NCBI RefSeq assembly: GCF_005435165.1
Contig: NZ_SGUC01000003.1
Location: 1 to 64,000 of the forward strand
Source: Halorubrum sp. GN11_10-6_MGM
Lineage (GTDB): Archaea; Halobacteriota; Halobacteria; Halobacteriales; Haloferacaceae
Length of the DNA stretch: 64,000 nucleotides
Direction of reading: 5' to 3'
A model generated the notes under the pieces. The model did not search any database and was not told the DNA's origin. It saw only the letters and a list, made by a program, of their open reading frames with translations. The position numbers and the translations under genes are program-made. This document shows, in pieces, positions 33,458-43,807 of the stretch; position 1 is the first letter of the stretch; every line of letters starts with the position of its first letter.

Positions 33458-34081
33458 GTGACCCTCCCGGCCGCGGCGTGGCGCGAGCGCGTGGAGTTCG
33501 AGCGGCGGCTGGTCCACGCGAGCGGCACGCTGTACCCGGTCCCGTACCTGCTGGGCTGGATCTCGTGGCGGACGACCGGGCGGCTGCTCCTCGTGAGCGT
33601 CGCGATCGCGGCCGCCCTCGAAGCGCTCCGCCTCTCCGGGTCGGTCGGCCCGCTCGATCCGCTGTACGACGCCTTGGTCCGGGAGTACGAGTCGGACAGC
33701 GTCGCCGGCTACGCGCTGTATCAGGTGAGCATGGCGGGCACCGCGCTCGTCTTCGCGCCCGTGTTCGCCGTGCCCGCGATGTGGATGCTCTCGGTCGGCG
33801 ACCCGATAAGCGGCGGGCTCGGCGAGAACGCGGCGACGGAGCCAAAACGGCTCTCGGTGGTGGCGGCGATGGTGTTCGTCTGCTTCGGAATCGCCGTGCC
33901 GTACGCGATCCCCGAGTTCGGCCCCGATCCGGGCGTCATCGTCGCCTTGGCGGGCGCGATTCCGGCGGCGATCGCCGACGGGCTCCCGCCGCTGATCCGC
34001 GGCGTGGCCGTCGACGACAACCTCACTATCCCGCCGGCGGCCGCGAGCGGGATGTTCCTCTCGGCCGCGCTGATCGCCTGA
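33458..34081 (+). CDS. Dolichol kinase-like CTP-transferase membrane protein
   Basis: The 207-residue protein has about five or six membrane helices and the SEC59/dolichol-kinase signature: FERRLVHASGTLYPVPYLLG at the start and MLSVGDPISGGLG in the middle, with a C-terminal AIADGLPPLI. It may phosphorylate a polyprenol, such as the glycan carrier lipid. The GTG at 33458 follows the glyS stop by four bases, so it is part of the same operon. Confidence 0.75.
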   Translation: MTLPAAAWRERVEFERRLVHASGTLYPVPYLLGWISWRTTGRLLLVSVAIAAALEALRLSGSVGPLDPLYDALVREYESDSVAGYALYQVSMAGTALVFAPVFAVPAMWMLSVGDPISGGLGENAATEPKRLSVVAAMVFVCFGIAVPYAIPEFGPDPGVIVALAGAIPAAIADGLPPLIRGVAVDDNLTIPPAAASGMFLSAALIA

Positions 34082-34129
34082 CAAGCCTCCGGCGAACCCG
34101 TCGCTCACCGGGCGAAATCGAAGAGAAGC

Positions 34130-34213
34130 GCCGAGGCGGAGATTTGAACTCCGGTGTCCGAATGGACAGTAGATTTCGAATCTACCGCCTTGGCCAGGCT
34201 AGGCTACCTCGGC
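34130..34213 (-). tRNA. tRNA-Ser (anticodon CGA)
   Basis: On the minus strand the 84-nt sequence has the acceptor pairing GCCGAGG/CCTCGGC, a D arm (TAGCCTAGCCTGGCCAAGG), an anticodon arm GTAGA-TTCGAAA-TCTAC giving anticodon CGA, a long variable arm (TGTCCATTCGGACA) and a T arm GGAGTTCAAATCTCC. The long variable arm fits serine. CCA is not encoded and there is no intron. Confidence 0.95.
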
Positions 34214-34376
34214 TCGTTCATCGGTTGGCCGGTTCCGCTGTTATGCGTTTCGATCGCACTCGACCGCGTCGGGGTGCCGCGGCGCCGCCTCCGATCGGGG
34301 ACCCGACCCGAGCGCCGTGCCGGCGCCCGCCGCGCGTCCCGGCAACGCTTTTCGGCCCGGCCCCCCTGCGGTCGGT

Positions 34377-35339
34377 ATGGATGTCCCCGAAGCGGCCGAC
34401 GCCTGCGACCGCGTCGTGAGCGAGGTCGGCGGTGCGGTCGTCGCCGACCGCGAGTTCCTCGACCGCGTCACCCTCGGTATCCTCGCCCGCGGCCACGTCC
34501 TCCTCGAAGACGTGCCCGGCACAGGGAAGACCCTCTCCGCGCGCTCGTTCGCGACCGCGCTCGGCTTGGAGTTCTCCCGGATCCAGTTCACCCCCGACCT
34601 CCTCCCCGCCGACGTCACCGGGACCAACGTGTTCGACGAGCGCGACGGCTCCTTCTCCTTCTCGCCGGGACCGATCTTCGCGAACGTCGTCCTCGCCGAC
34701 GAGATCAACCGCGCCCCGCCGAAGACGCAGGCGGCCCTGCTGGAGGCGATGGAGGAGGGACAGGTGACCGTCGACGGCGAGACACACGACCTGCCCAGCC
34801 CGTTCTACGTGATCGCGACGCAGAACCCGGTCGAGAGCGAGGGCGCGTTCCCGCTCCCGGAGGCCCAGCTCGACCGGTTCACGATCAAGACCTCCATCGG
34901 CTACCCCGACGAGGACGGCGAGTTAGAGCTGCTCCGACGCCGCGCCGGCCGCGTCGAGCAGTCGCCGACGGTCGATCGCGTCCTCGATCCCGACGCGGTG
35001 GCGGCGCTGCGGGAGGTGCCCGAGTCCGTCCGGGTCGACGACGACCTCCTGCGCTACGCGGCGTCGCTCGCGCGGGCGACCCGCGAGGACCGCCGCGTCG
35101 AGGCCGGCGTCTCGCCCCGCGGCACCCAGCGCCTCTTCGAGACGGCTCGCGCGGCGGCGGTCGTCGCCGGCCGCGAGTTCGTCACGCCGGACGACGTGAA
35201 GCGCGTCGCGGAGCCGACGCTCGCGCACCGGCTCGTGTTGACGCCGGACGCCGCGGTCAACGACGTCGACGAGCGAGACGTGATCGCCGACGTGCTCGAC
35301 CGGGTCGCGGTGCCGACGGTAGAGGCGCCCGAGGCCTGA
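34377..35339 (+). CDS. MoxR-family AAA+ ATPase
   Basis: The 320-residue protein has Walker A EDVPGTGKTLSARSFA, Walker B LADEINRAPPKTQAALLEAM and the sensor IATQNPVESEGAFPLPEAQL of MoxR proteins. These are chaperone-like ATPases that usually work with VWA-domain proteins. No DUF58 or VWA partner follows; the next gene is pyrE on the other strand, so the partner lies elsewhere. ATG 34377 (MDVPEAADACDRVV) is used. Confidence 0.9.
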   Translation: MDVPEAADACDRVVSEVGGAVVADREFLDRVTLGILARGHVLLEDVPGTGKTLSARSFATALGLEFSRIQFTPDLLPADVTGTNVFDERDGSFSFSPGPIFANVVLADEINRAPPKTQAALLEAMEEGQVTVDGETHDLPSPFYVIATQNPVESEGAFPLPEAQLDRFTIKTSIGYPDEDGELELLRRRAGRVEQSPTVDRVLDPDAVAALREVPESVRVDDDLLRYAASLARATREDRRVEAGVSPRGTQRLFETARAAAVVAGREFVTPDDVKRVAEPTLAHRLVLTPDAAVNDVDERDVIADVLDRVAVPTVEAPEA

Positions 35340-35365
35340 TTCCCGTTTAAAAGAGGAGCCGCGAA

Positions 35366-35911
35366 CTACTCCGCGTCCCGCTCTGCCAGCAGCTCCGTCG
35401 CCGTGAGCAGCGACACCAGTTCGACGTCGTGGTCGGCGAGCAGCTCCGCGGCGCCCTCCTCGCGGTCGACGACGACCAGCACGCGGTCCACCGTCGCGCC
35501 CGCCTCGCGCAGCGCCTCGACCGCGTCGACCGCGGACTGGCCGGTCGTGGCGATGTCCTCGATCACGATCACCTCCTCGCCGTCGTCGAGTCGTCCCTCG
35601 ATCCGGTTGCCGGTGCCGTACTCCTTCGCCTGCTTGCGCGCGATGACGTACGGCCGACCCAGCTCCGCGGCCGTGACGGCCACGAGCGGCACCGCGCCGA
35701 GCGCGACGCCCGCGAGCTTCGCGTCGGTGTCGGCGAGCCGGTCGGCGAACGCCTCGCTCACGAGTCGGAGGGCGTCGGGGTCGGTCTCGAAGAGGTACTT
35801 GTCGACGTAGTAGTCGCTCGTGCCGCCGTGCGACAGCTCGAACTCGCCGAACCGAACGGCGTCGGCCGCGGTGAGCGCCGCGATCAGCTCGCGTCGGTCG
35901 TCGTCGGTCAT
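35366..35911 (-). CDS. pyrE: Orotate phosphoribosyltransferase
   Basis: The 181-residue protein has the PRPP-binding loop [20 protein letters not shown] and the OPRTase start [20 protein letters not shown]. It makes orotidine 5'-phosphate in pyrimidine synthesis. ATG 35911 ([17 protein letters not shown]) is the family start; an upstream in-frame ATG at 35938 would add nine unusual residues. Confidence 0.95.
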   Translation of the reverse strand: MTDDDRRELIAALTAADAVRFGEFELSHGGTSDYYVDKYLFETDPDALRLVSEAFADRLADTDAKLAGVALGAVPLVAVTAAELGRPYVIARKQAKEYGTGNRIEGRLDDGEEVIVIEDIATTGQSAVDAVEALREAGATVDRVLVVVDREEGAAELLADHDVELVSLLTATELLAERDAE

Positions 35912-35963
35912 ACGGAGAGACGGGCCGCGGCCGACCATAAACGGGTCGGAACGCGCGAGGCGG

Positions 35964-38900
35964 CTACGCCTCCGCGTCGTCGGCGCCGGTCTCGGCCGGC
36001 TCCGCCGCCGGGAGGGCGAGCGTCACCGTCGTTCCCTCCCCGTCGAGCCCGGGTCCGAACCGGATCTCGCCGCCGTACGCCTCCACGACCCAGGCGGCGA
36101 TCCACAGCCCGATGCCGGTGTTGTGGCGGAGCTGCGTCACCTTGCGGTCCCCGGTGACCACTTCCTGAACCGCCGTCGCGATCCCCGGCCCGTCGTCGGC
36201 GACCCGCACCGTCACGACTCCCGCGTCCGGGTCGCGTCCGGCGGTCACCGTCACGCGCGGGGCGTCCCCGCCGTGCTCGACGGCGTTCTCCACGAGGTGA
36301 TCGACCGCGACCGAGAGCCGGTCGTCGCCCCGCACCGCGGTCCCGTCCGGCACGTCCGCCGTGATCCGGGTGTCCGGGCGTTCGCCCGCGTGCCGCTCGA
36401 CGGCCTCCTCGACGACCGCCCGCACGTCGATCGAGTCCGGGTCGGTGACGTACCCCTCCTCGACGACCCGCCGCAGGGTGGTGGCGCCGTCTGCGACCCC
36501 GGCGAGCCGCTTTCCGGTGGCCTCGATCCGCTCGGCGAAGTCGCGGATCGCGTCGTCGTCCGTCCGGCCGGCGATCTCGCCGGCGAAGCCGAACACGACG
36601 TTCAGCTCGTTCCGGACGTTGTGCCTGAGGATCCGGTTGACGATCCGGACGTACCGTTCGCGGCGCTTCCGGTCGGTGATATCCGTGTAGATGCCGAACG
36701 CCCGTCGAGCACCCTCGGTCTCGTAGCTGAAGCCGCGGAAGAGGAACTCGCGCGGCCCGTCGACGGTCTGACGGCGCACCTCCCGCGTCGCGAATCCGCG
36801 GTCGCGGACCAGCGCGTCGAGGTCGTCCTCCTCGTCGCCGCCCCGGTCGCTGTCCCCGAGGCGGTCGTCCTGAATGTCTAACGCGCCGATCGTTCGGCCC
36901 CGGAGCGACGCCTCGTCCGCACCGAACTGCGTCTCGAACGCGGGATTGAGCCCGTCGATCACCGTCTCGTCGTCCTCCAAGACGACCTCCATCACCGGGT
37001 CGGGGATTCGGTCGAACAGCCGCCGGAAGCGGTCCCGCTCGGTCGACAGCTCGGTCCGGGTCCGCTGGAGGTCCGTCGTGTCGGACAGCGACCCGACGAC
37101 TCCGCCGCCGTGGTCGGAGAGCCGCGACAGCCGGAGCTGCCCGTGTCGCGGGTGGCGGTCGCCGTCGCGTTCGGTGGTCAGCTCGACCGTCCGCGCCGGC
37201 TCGGGACCCCCCTCGACGCCGTTCGACGGGTCGGTGAGCGCCGTGACCGCCTCGGTCACCCGCGTCGCGTCGGGCGCGTCGACGAGCGCGTCGAGCGGCC
37301 GTCCGACGATGTCGTCGGAGTCGTCGGCACCCACCCACGCGGCGAACGGCGCGGTGGCGTAGGTGACTGCGCCCTCGCCGTCGAGGACGCACACCATGTC
37401 GTCGACGTTCTTGAGCGCGTCCTCGTAGGTGCGGAGCCGGCGGCGGCGGTCGGCGGCGTCCATCGCGGCGACCGCGTTCGTCGCCAGCAGTTCGAGGACG
37501 GAGACGTCGTCCTCGTCGAAGGCGTCCGGCTCGACCGCGCCGACGATGAACGTGCCCTGGTCCCCGAGCGGGACCGCGGCGACGGAGCGCATCCCGTGGT
37601 ACGCCCGGTCGTCTTCGACCTCGGCGAGGTCGCCGTCCACCCGCGGCTCGCCGCGCTCGAACACCCGGCCGCTGATCCCCTCGCCGGGGCGGCGCGGGCC
37701 GCGGCTGTCGGCGAACCGGTCGCCGAGACCGTCGCTCGTGGCCGCCAGCCGCAGGCGGTCGTCGTCCGGGTCGTACAGCCGCACGCCGCTGATCTCGTAG
37801 CCCAGCACCTCGTCCGCGGCCTCGATCAGCCGGTCGGCGACCGCCTCCCTGCTGTCGGTCCGCTGGAGCTCTTCGACCGTCCCGAGGAGCCGTTCGAGGA
37901 CCCGCTCGCGCTGCTTCCGGTCGGTCGCGTCCGTGAAGAACACGGAGAGTCCGTCCGACGACGGGTAGGCAGTCACTTCGGTCCACAGGTCGAGCGGCTC
38001 GTAGTAGTCCTCGAACGAGATCGGCTCCTGCGTCTCCATCGCGCGCCGGTAGTTCCGCTCGTACTCCTCGCCGATCGCCGCCGGGAACTCCGCCCAGACG
38101 TCGGCGCCGAGCAGCTCGTCCGGGTCCCGGTCGAGCAGCGCCGCCGCCTTCTCGTTGACGTAGGTGAACCGCCACTCCTCGTCGAGCGCGAAGAACGCGT
38201 CGTCGATCCGTTCGAGGGTGTCCTCGAACCGCGCGACCGCCGCCTCGCGCTCCTCGCGCGCGACTCGCCGCTCGATCGCCCGGCCCAGCCACCCCGCGAG
38301 CAGCTCGACGAACAGTCGCTCGGACTCGTCGAACGGGCGGTCGCGTCGCTCCGGGTCGAGGAAACAGAGCGTCCCGTACGTCTCGCCGTTGACGACGACG
38401 CGCCCGCCGACGTAGCTGCCGAACCCGAACTCCTCGTAGGCCGGGTCGCCTTTCAGCCCGGCGGCCTCGGGGTCGGTGAACGCGAACACGTCGTCGCTCC
38501 GGACCGTCCGCTGGCAGTAGGTCAGCTCCAGCGGGACCGACCCGTCGTCGTCCAGTTCGCTCTCCGCGAGCGAGTCGAGCAGCCCCGTCCCGTCGCTGTA
38601 CCTGCGGAGTTCGAGTCGGTCCTCGTCGATCCGCGAGGAGTACCCGATAGAGAGTCCGAGTCGATCGCGACCCAGCTCCAGCAGCGCGTCGAGCTTCTCG
38701 TCGAGGTCGGCCGCCCGGTCCGAAACGATTCGGATGAACGGTTCGAGCGCGGACTCGACCTCGACGTTGAGCGCGTTGCCGGAGCCCCCGGCCGCTCCCT
38801 CGTCTCCGGGCGACGGCTCCGCGAGCGTTCCGTCGGCGTCGAGCCGGTCCGCGAGCGTCTCGCCGTCGGCCGCGAGCCGCCGTCCGGAGACGTACTCGAC

Positions 38901-39215
38901 GCCGAGTCGGCTCGCGTCGATCGCGGCGTCGGGGAGGTCGTCGACCGAGTACGCGAACACCGCCGCGTCCGGGTAGCGACTACGGACCGACCCGAGGCGG
39001 TCGCCCGGGTCCTCGTCGTCGCGCAGCCTGACGACGACCCGCTCCGGGGCGTCGCCCGCGCCGCTGCCACCGGAACCGTCGCCCGCGCCGCTGCCGCCCG
39101 AACCGTCGCTCGCGTCCGCGTCGCCGTTCGCCGGGCCGACTCGCGTTCCCTCGGGCAGTCGCCCCCACGCGGCGTCGACGGGCGCTCCGAGGTGGAGCGT
39201 CGACTCAGCGGGCAT
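35964..39215 (-). CDS. Multi-sensor histidine kinase (receiver-like, GAF, PAS)
   Basis: The 1083-residue soluble protein runs as follows: a receiver-like region (about 58-130, without clear phosphoacceptor), a GAF domain (about 155-310), PAS (325-440), GAF (445-600), two more PAS (600-850), phosphoacceptor box [19 protein letters not shown], and an ATPase with N-box [12 protein letters not shown] and G-box [18 protein letters not shown]. Near the N-terminus lies a doubled linker GSGGSGAGD encoded by a 27-bp tandem DNA repeat (about 39045-39110). No membrane helix is seen, so it reads cytosolic signals. It has no adjacent regulator. Confidence 0.88.
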   Translation of the reverse strand: MPAESTLHLGAPVDAAWGRLPEGTRVGPANGDADASDGSGGSGAGDGSGGSGAGDAPERVVVRLRDDEDPGDRLGSVRSRYPDAAVFAYSVDDLPDAAIDASRLGVEYVSGRRLAADGETLADRLDADGTLAEPSPGDEGAAGGSGNALNVEVESALEPFIRIVSDRAADLDEKLDALLELGRDRLGLSIGYSSRIDEDRLELRRYSDGTGLLDSLAESELDDDGSVPLELTYCQRTVRSDDVFAFTDPEAAGLKGDPAYEEFGFGSYVGGRVVVNGETYGTLCFLDPERRDRPFDESERLFVELLAGWLGRAIERRVAREEREAAVARFEDTLERIDDAFFALDEEWRFTYVNEKAAALLDRDPDELLGADVWAEFPAAIGEEYERNYRRAMETQEPISFEDYYEPLDLWTEVTAYPSSDGLSVFFTDATDRKQRERVLERLLGTVEELQRTDSREAVADRLIEAADEVLGYEISGVRLYDPDDDRLRLAATSDGLGDRFADSRGPRRPGEGISGRVFERGEPRVDGDLAEVEDDRAYHGMRSVAAVPLGDQGTFIVGAVEPDAFDEDDVSVLELLATNAVAAMDAADRRRRLRTYEDALKNVDDMVCVLDGEGAVTYATAPFAAWVGADDSDDIVGRPLDALVDAPDATRVTEAVTALTDPSNGVEGGPEPARTVELTTERDGDRHPRHGQLRLSRLSDHGGGVVGSLSDTTDLQRTRTELSTERDRFRRLFDRIPDPVMEVVLEDDETVIDGLNPAFETQFGADEASLRGRTIGALDIQDDRLGDSDRGGDEEDDLDALVRDRGFATREVRRQTVDGPREFLFRGFSYETEGARRAFGIYTDITDRKRRERYVRIVNRILRHNVRNELNVVFGFAGEIAGRTDDDAIRDFAERIEATGKRLAGVADGATTLRRVVEEGYVTDPDSIDVRAVVEEAVERHAGERPDTRITADVPDGTAVRGDDRLSVAVDHLVENAVEHGGDAPRVTVTAGRDPDAGVVTVRVADDGPGIATAVQEVVTGDRKVTQLRHNTGIGLWIAAWVVEAYGGEIRFGPGLDGEGTTVTLALPAAEPAETGADDAEA

Positions 39216-39501
39216 CCGTGATCGAGCGGTCCCGCGACGGTCGTCCGCGACGGGGGTGGTCCGCCCCGGTCATTCCCGGTGCGGTCCCCTCGGGAATCGT
39301 CCTCGAACGGGCACCGAACTCGGCCCGCTCGTCCTGTCCGGGCCGGCGCCCGGACGGATCGTCGATTCGGTCATTGCGCTGGCTAGGGACCCCCCCGTGA
39401 TAATCGTTCCCTCCGAACTTTCGAATCCGAGATTTTGGCTCCGCGTCCGCCCGGCGGTCGTCCCGACACGATTTAGGCGGCCCGCTCACAACGGACGGGC
39501 A

Positions 39502-40989
39502 ATGAGTACGCAGGCCGCGACGGCGGACCGGACAGTCGTGATCGGGCTGGAGGTCCACGTCCAGCTCGAGACCGACACGAAGATCTTCTGCGGCTGTTCG
39601 ACGGAGCCCGAAGCGGACGAGGACCCGAACACGCGCACCTGCCCGACCTGTCTCGGGCTGCCGGGCGCGCTGCCGGTCCTCAACGAGGCCGCCGTCGAGG
39701 CCGCCGTGAAGATCGGAAAGGCCATCGACGCCGACATCCCCGAGACGACCACGTTCCACCGGAAGAACTACTACTACCCCGACCTCCCGAAGAACTTCCA
39801 GCTCACCCAGTACGACGCGCCGATCTGCCAGTCCGGCGAGCTGGAGGTCCGCGTCGACGGCGACCCCCGGACGATCGGGATCACCCGCGCGCACCTCGAA
39901 GAGGACCCCGGGAGCCTCCAGCACGCGGGCGGCTCCATCGAGTCGGCGACGCACACCCTCGTCAACTACAACCGCGCTGGCACGCCGCTGATGGAGATCG
40001 TCACCGAACCGGACTTCCGCTCGCCGGCCGAGACGCGCGCGTTCCTCGCGAAGCTGGAGGAGGTCCTGGAGTACCTCGGCGTGTTCGACCCCGGCCGCGA
40101 CGGCAGCCTGCGCGTCGACGCCAACGTCTCCCTGGTCCCCGCCGAGCACGTCGCCGACGACGGGACGATCGACGGCGACGCCTTAGAGGACGTGAGCCGC
40201 GCCGAGGTGAAGAACATCTCCAGTCACAAGGGCGCCGAGCAGGCGCTCGCCTACGAGGTCACGAGACAGGAGAACGTGCTGCGGCGCGGCCGCGAGATCG
40301 AACAGGAGACCCGCCACTGGGACGAGGACCGCGGCGTCACCGTCGGGATGCGCTCGAAGGAGGCCGAGAAGGACTACCGCTACTTCCGCGAGGGGGACCT
40401 CCCCGCGCTGGAGGTGGCCGACTGGAAAGACCGGATCGCGATCCCGGAGCTGCCGGACGCCCGCCGCGAGCGCTTCCGCGACGAGTACGGGCTCGACCGC
40501 GAGGCCGCCTCCAAGCTCACCTCCACGAAGGCGGTCGCGGACTTCTTCGAGGACGTGGCGAGCGAGTTCGACCCCGACCTCGCGGCGACGTGGGTCGCCG
40601 ACAACCTGCTCGGCGAGCTCAACTACCGCGAGATGGAGATAACCGACGTCGAGGACCGGCTCGACGAGTTCACGCGGCTGATCGAGTTGGTCGCCGCCGA
40701 CGAGCTGACGGTGAAGAACGCCGAGGAGGTCGTCCTCCGCGAGATGCTCGACGAGGGCGACGACCCCGAGACCGTCATCGAGCGCGAGGGGCTCGGAAAG
40801 GCCGAGAGCGGCGAGGTCGAGGCCGCGGTCGCGGCCGCCATCGACGAGAACCCCGACGCGGTCGAAGACTACCACGACGGCGACGAGGGCGCGATCAACT
40901 TCCTCGTCGGGCAGGTGATGCAGGCGACCGGCGGCAGCGCCGACCCCGGTCAGGTGAACGGCCTCCTCCGCGAACAGCTGGACGGCTGA
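39502..40989 (+). CDS. gatB: Aspartyl/glutamyl-tRNA amidotransferase subunit B
   Basis: The 495-residue protein has the GatB signature: VVIGLEVHVQLETDTKIFCG, zinc cysteines CGCS and CPTCLGLPGALPVLN, and YYYPDLPKNFQLTQYDAPIC. The C-terminal YqeY-like helical domain starts at about 345 (PDARRERFRDEYGLDREAAS). It converts Glu-tRNA(Gln) and Asp-tRNA(Asn) to their amides with GatA and GatC, which are not nearby. ATG 39502 is the standard start. Confidence 0.95.
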   Translation: MSTQAATADRTVVIGLEVHVQLETDTKIFCGCSTEPEADEDPNTRTCPTCLGLPGALPVLNEAAVEAAVKIGKAIDADIPETTTFHRKNYYYPDLPKNFQLTQYDAPICQSGELEVRVDGDPRTIGITRAHLEEDPGSLQHAGGSIESATHTLVNYNRAGTPLMEIVTEPDFRSPAETRAFLAKLEEVLEYLGVFDPGRDGSLRVDANVSLVPAEHVADDGTIDGDALEDVSRAEVKNISSHKGAEQALAYEVTRQENVLRRGREIEQETRHWDEDRGVTVGMRSKEAEKDYRYFREGDLPALEVADWKDRIAIPELPDARRERFRDEYGLDREAASKLTSTKAVADFFEDVASEFDPDLAATWVADNLLGELNYREMEITDVEDRLDEFTRLIELVAADELTVKNAEEVVLREMLDEGDDPETVIEREGLGKAESGEVEAAVAAAIDENPDAVEDYHDGDEGAINFLVGQVMQATGGSADPGQVNGLLREQLDG

Positions 40990-41023
40990 GCCGCGGTCGG
41001 CCTGCGCGTTCTCTCCCCCAGTC

Positions 41024-41341
41024 ATGGCCATCGTCGAGACCGTCGTCGTCGCCCACGTCGCCGGGATCTGTCTCCTCCTCGCGTGGGCGATCGTCGCCCG
41101 CGGGAAGGTCGGCCTGATCGCCGGCTACGACGGCGACCTCCCGCCCGAGCGCGAGGCGGAACTCGCCCGCGACGCGGCGGCGATCCTCGTCGTCGCGGCG
41201 GCCGCGTCCGGCCTCCTCGTCGTCGACGCGTGGACCGGCGCCGTGCCCCGGCCCGGCGCGCTCGTGACGCTCGCCGTCGCCGCCCCGGTCGCGTGGTTCC
41301 TCTGGAAGTGGAACGTGCGACGCGACTCCGGAACGAACTAG
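41024..41341 (+). CDS. Small membrane protein, 105 aa
   Basis: The protein has an N-terminal helix IVETVVVAHVAGICLLLAWA, a polar middle GKVGLIAGYDGDLPPEREAE and two further helices (AAAILVVAAAASGLLVVDAW, LVTLAVAAPVAWFLW). The GYDGDLPP pattern recalls DUF3784-type small membrane proteins. It follows gatB by 34 bases. Function unknown. Confidence 0.7.
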   Translation: MAIVETVVVAHVAGICLLLAWAIVARGKVGLIAGYDGDLPPEREAELARDAAAILVVAAAASGLLVVDAWTGAVPRPGALVTLAVAAPVAWFLWKWNVRRDSGTN

Positions 41342-41349
41342 CCGGCCGG

Positions 41350-42945
41350 TCAGTCGTCGTCGCCGGGGGTGTCGGATCCCCCCTCCTCGGGGTCGACCGC
41401 GCCGACCGGATCGCTCCCGTCGGCGGCGTCGCCCGAGTCGACATCGCGGACGACGTCCGGATCCCTTTCCGCCTCGTCGACGACCGACTCGGTCCAGGTG
41501 CCGCGCAGGAACCAGCCGACGCCGACGGCGAAGGAGGCGACGGCGGCGGCGGTGTACGCCCACCACAGTCCCGCGACGCCCCAGTCGAGCCCCGTGTAGG
41601 TGACGCCGACGACGGGCAGGGTCACCGTGCCGAACGCGAGCAGGGCGGCGATCGGGATCCGGAACGCCCACCGCGAGAGCAGCGACAGCGCCATCGCGAC
41701 CTCGGTGCTGCCGGCGCCGCGGAACGCCCCCTGGATCACCATCAGGCCGCCGAAGAACCCCCACGAGAGCGCGACGATCCGGAGGAACCGCACGCCCTCG
41801 GCGACCGTCTCCGGGTCGGCGACGAAGACGCGCATCGCGGGCGCCGGAAAGGCCCAGACGAGGCCGCCGGCCGCGAACAGGATCGCCATCGTGGCGACGG
41901 TCGCGACGCGGGTGACGGCGACCGCGCGGTCGGGCGTTCCCGCGCCGAGGTTCTGCCCCACCCCGGTCGACGTCGCCTGACCGACCGCCCCGGAGACGGT
42001 CCACGAGACGGACATCAGCCGGACGCCGATCCCGTACGCGGCCGTGGCGGCCGCCCCGAACCGCGCGACCAGCGCCGCCATCGCCACCGCCGCGAACGAG
42101 CGCGCCCAGCCGTCGAGCGTGGCGGGGTACCCCACCGAGACCAGCTTCCGGAGGACCGCCGGGTTCGGCCGGAGGTCGCGGGGCCGGAGCCGGATCCCCC
42201 AGTCGCCGCGCAGCAGTATCCCCACCCCGACCGCGGTCGCGAACAGCCGCGAGACCAGCGTCGCCAGCGCGGCCCCGCGGGTCCCCATCGCCGGCACCGC
42301 CGGGAGCGCGCCGGCCGCCGGCAGCGCCGCCGACCACGCGGCCGGCGCCAGTCCGGCGAGCCACGCCGCGGGATTCCACCCGAGGATGAACACCGGATCG
42401 ATGACGATGTTGAGCCCCGCCGAGGCCGCGACCAGCCACATCGCCGTCTTGGTGTCGCCCGCGCCCTGGAGCGACGCGCGGAACGCGAAGAAGAGGAACG
42501 TGAGCGGGAGCGTCGCGAATATCACCTCGATGTACGCCAGCGCCTCGACGAACACCTGGTCGCGCGCGCCGATCCAGTAGAGGAGCCGGTGGCGCGCGAG
42601 GAACCCGACGGCCGCGAGGACGAGTGAGACGACCGTCGCCAGCAGGCAGGTCTGCGCGACCACCTCGTCCGCGCGGCGGTCGTTGCCCGCGCCGACGTGT
42701 TGGGAGACGACCGCGATCGTCGCGGCCGTGACGCCCATGGCGGTCGAGACGAACATCCAGGAGAGCGGGAACATCAGCGAGACGGCCGCGACCGCCTCGG
42801 TGCTCACCCGCCCGACCCAGAACATGTCCGCGAGGTTGTACAGCGTCTGTAGCAGGTTCCCGAGCACCAGCGGCCACGCGAGACGGAACAGCCTGGGCGA
42901 GATCCGCCCCGTCGTCATGTCGATACGCGCGTCTTGGCCGGCCAC
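41350..42945 (-). CDS. MATE-family efflux transporter
   Basis: The protein of about 531 residues has some twelve membrane helices and the MATE opening RLAWPLVLGNLLQTLYNLAD, followed by MFWVGRVSTEAVAAVSL, GATAAYGIGVRLMSV and SWTVSGAVGQATSTGVGQNL. MATE carriers export drugs or metabolites using a Na+ or H+ gradient. The GTG at 42945 (VAGQDARIDMTTGRIS) keeps the usual D-(L/M)T-x-G start motif; ATG 42918 is the alternative. Longer reading overlaps the divergent SAMP2-like gene. Confidence 0.9.
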   Translation of the reverse strand: MAGQDARIDMTTGRISPRLFRLAWPLVLGNLLQTLYNLADMFWVGRVSTEAVAAVSLMFPLSWMFVSTAMGVTAATIAVVSQHVGAGNDRRADEVVAQTCLLATVVSLVLAAVGFLARHRLLYWIGARDQVFVEALAYIEVIFATLPLTFLFFAFRASLQGAGDTKTAMWLVAASAGLNIVIDPVFILGWNPAAWLAGLAPAAWSAALPAAGALPAVPAMGTRGAALATLVSRLFATAVGVGILLRGDWGIRLRPRDLRPNPAVLRKLVSVGYPATLDGWARSFAAVAMAALVARFGAAATAAYGIGVRLMSVSWTVSGAVGQATSTGVGQNLGAGTPDRAVAVTRVATVATMAILFAAGGLVWAFPAPAMRVFVADPETVAEGVRFLRIVALSWGFFGGLMVIQGAFRGAGSTEVAMALSLLSRWAFRIPIAALLAFGTVTLPVVGVTYTGLDWGVAGLWWAYTAAAVASFAVGVGWFLRGTWTESVVDEAERDPDVVRDVDSGDAADGSDPVGAVDPEEGGSDTPGDDD

Positions 42946-43077
42946 GGGAACCCCTCCGACGTACCGTTCGGCGGCGGCCCCGTAACGTTTCGGGAGCCGG
43001 CGCTCGCTGCGGGTTGGCGAGTCCGGCCGCCCGTCGGGGACCGAGCGATTAACCCGCTCCGGGGCGCTACCGCGCCC

Positions 43078-43299
43078 ATGGACGTGACCGTCGAAGTCGT
43101 CGGCGAGGGGACCGACGAGTACAGCCTCGCCGCCGACGCGACGTACGACGACCTGATCCGCGAGGCGGGCTACCACCCGCAGGAGGCGTCCGCGCTGGTC
43201 GACGGCTCGCCGGTCCCGGGCGACCGCGTCGTCGACGCCGAGACGGTGCGAGTCCTGCGGCTGATCAAGGGCGGAACGGGCGCCGGCGACTCGCCGTGA
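43078..43299 (+). CDS. samp2: SAMP2-like ubiquitin-like modifier with C-terminal extension
   Basis: The 73-residue protein has a beta-grasp pattern (MDVTVEVVGEGTDEYSLAAD, LVDGSPVPGDRVVDAETVRV) and the SAMP2-type ending VLRLIKGG at residues 59-66. Haloferax SAMP2 stops at that diglycine, which is joined to target lysines or used as sulfur carrier. Here seven residues, TGAGDSP, follow. They would have to be cut off before activation, or the protein is not conjugated. The stop overlaps the GTG of the acetyltransferase gene (GTGA). Confidence 0.8.
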   Translation: MDVTVEVVGEGTDEYSLAADATYDDLIREAGYHPQEASALVDGSPVPGDRVVDAETVRVLRLIKGGTGAGDSP

Positions 43300-43745
43300 C
43301 CGTCGAGGGAGACCTCCCCGATCCGCCCGAGGACATCGTCGTCGAGCCCGCGACCCGCGACGACCGCCTCGACGTCCTCCGGGTCCTCGACGCCGCGATG
43401 CTGGAGACCGACGCCGGCACCGTCGACGACCGGATCGCCGCGGGCGACGTCCTCGTCGCGCGCTCGACGCGGACCGGCGGCGTCGTCGGCGCGCTGGTCG
43501 CCGTGCGCCCCCGCTCCGACCGGCTCCACGTCGACGCCGTCGCCGTGCGGCGGGCGCGCCGCGGCCGGGGGATCGGCTCGGCGCTCGTCGCGGCCGCGGT
43601 CGAGCGAGCGGAGTCGGACCCCGCGATCGAGGCGGTCACCGCCGGCTTTGCTGCCGGACTGACCCGGTTCTACGAGGCGCTGGGGTTCGCGGTCGACGCC
43701 GACGGCGCGGCCGAGGGTCGGCGGACCGGCCGCCGCCCGGTGTAA
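43296..43745 (+). CDS. GNAT-family N-acetyltransferase
   Basis: The 149-residue protein has the acetyl-CoA-binding motif VDAVAVRRARRGRGIGSALV and a C-terminal FYEALGFAVDADG. The substrate is unknown. It begins with a GTG overlapping the stop of the SAMP2-like gene by four bases, so translation is coupled; this suggests, without proving it, a link to modification chemistry. Confidence 0.85.
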   Translation: MTVEGDLPDPPEDIVVEPATRDDRLDVLRVLDAAMLETDAGTVDDRIAAGDVLVARSTRTGGVVGALVAVRPRSDRLHVDAVAVRRARRGRGIGSALVAAAVERAESDPAIEAVTAGFAAGLTRFYEALGFAVDADGAAEGRRTGRRPV

Positions 43746-43807
43746 CCCGCCTTCGAGACAACCGGCGAACGACGCCGATAAACGGCGCGACGGCCTACGC
43801 GGCGCCA

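Noticed and set aside
31342-39221. Long frames of about 700 codons opposite glyS and opposite the large histidine kinase
   Set aside because: Both are shadows caused by GC-rich codon bias; the opposite strands carry clear tRNA-synthetase and kinase motifs.
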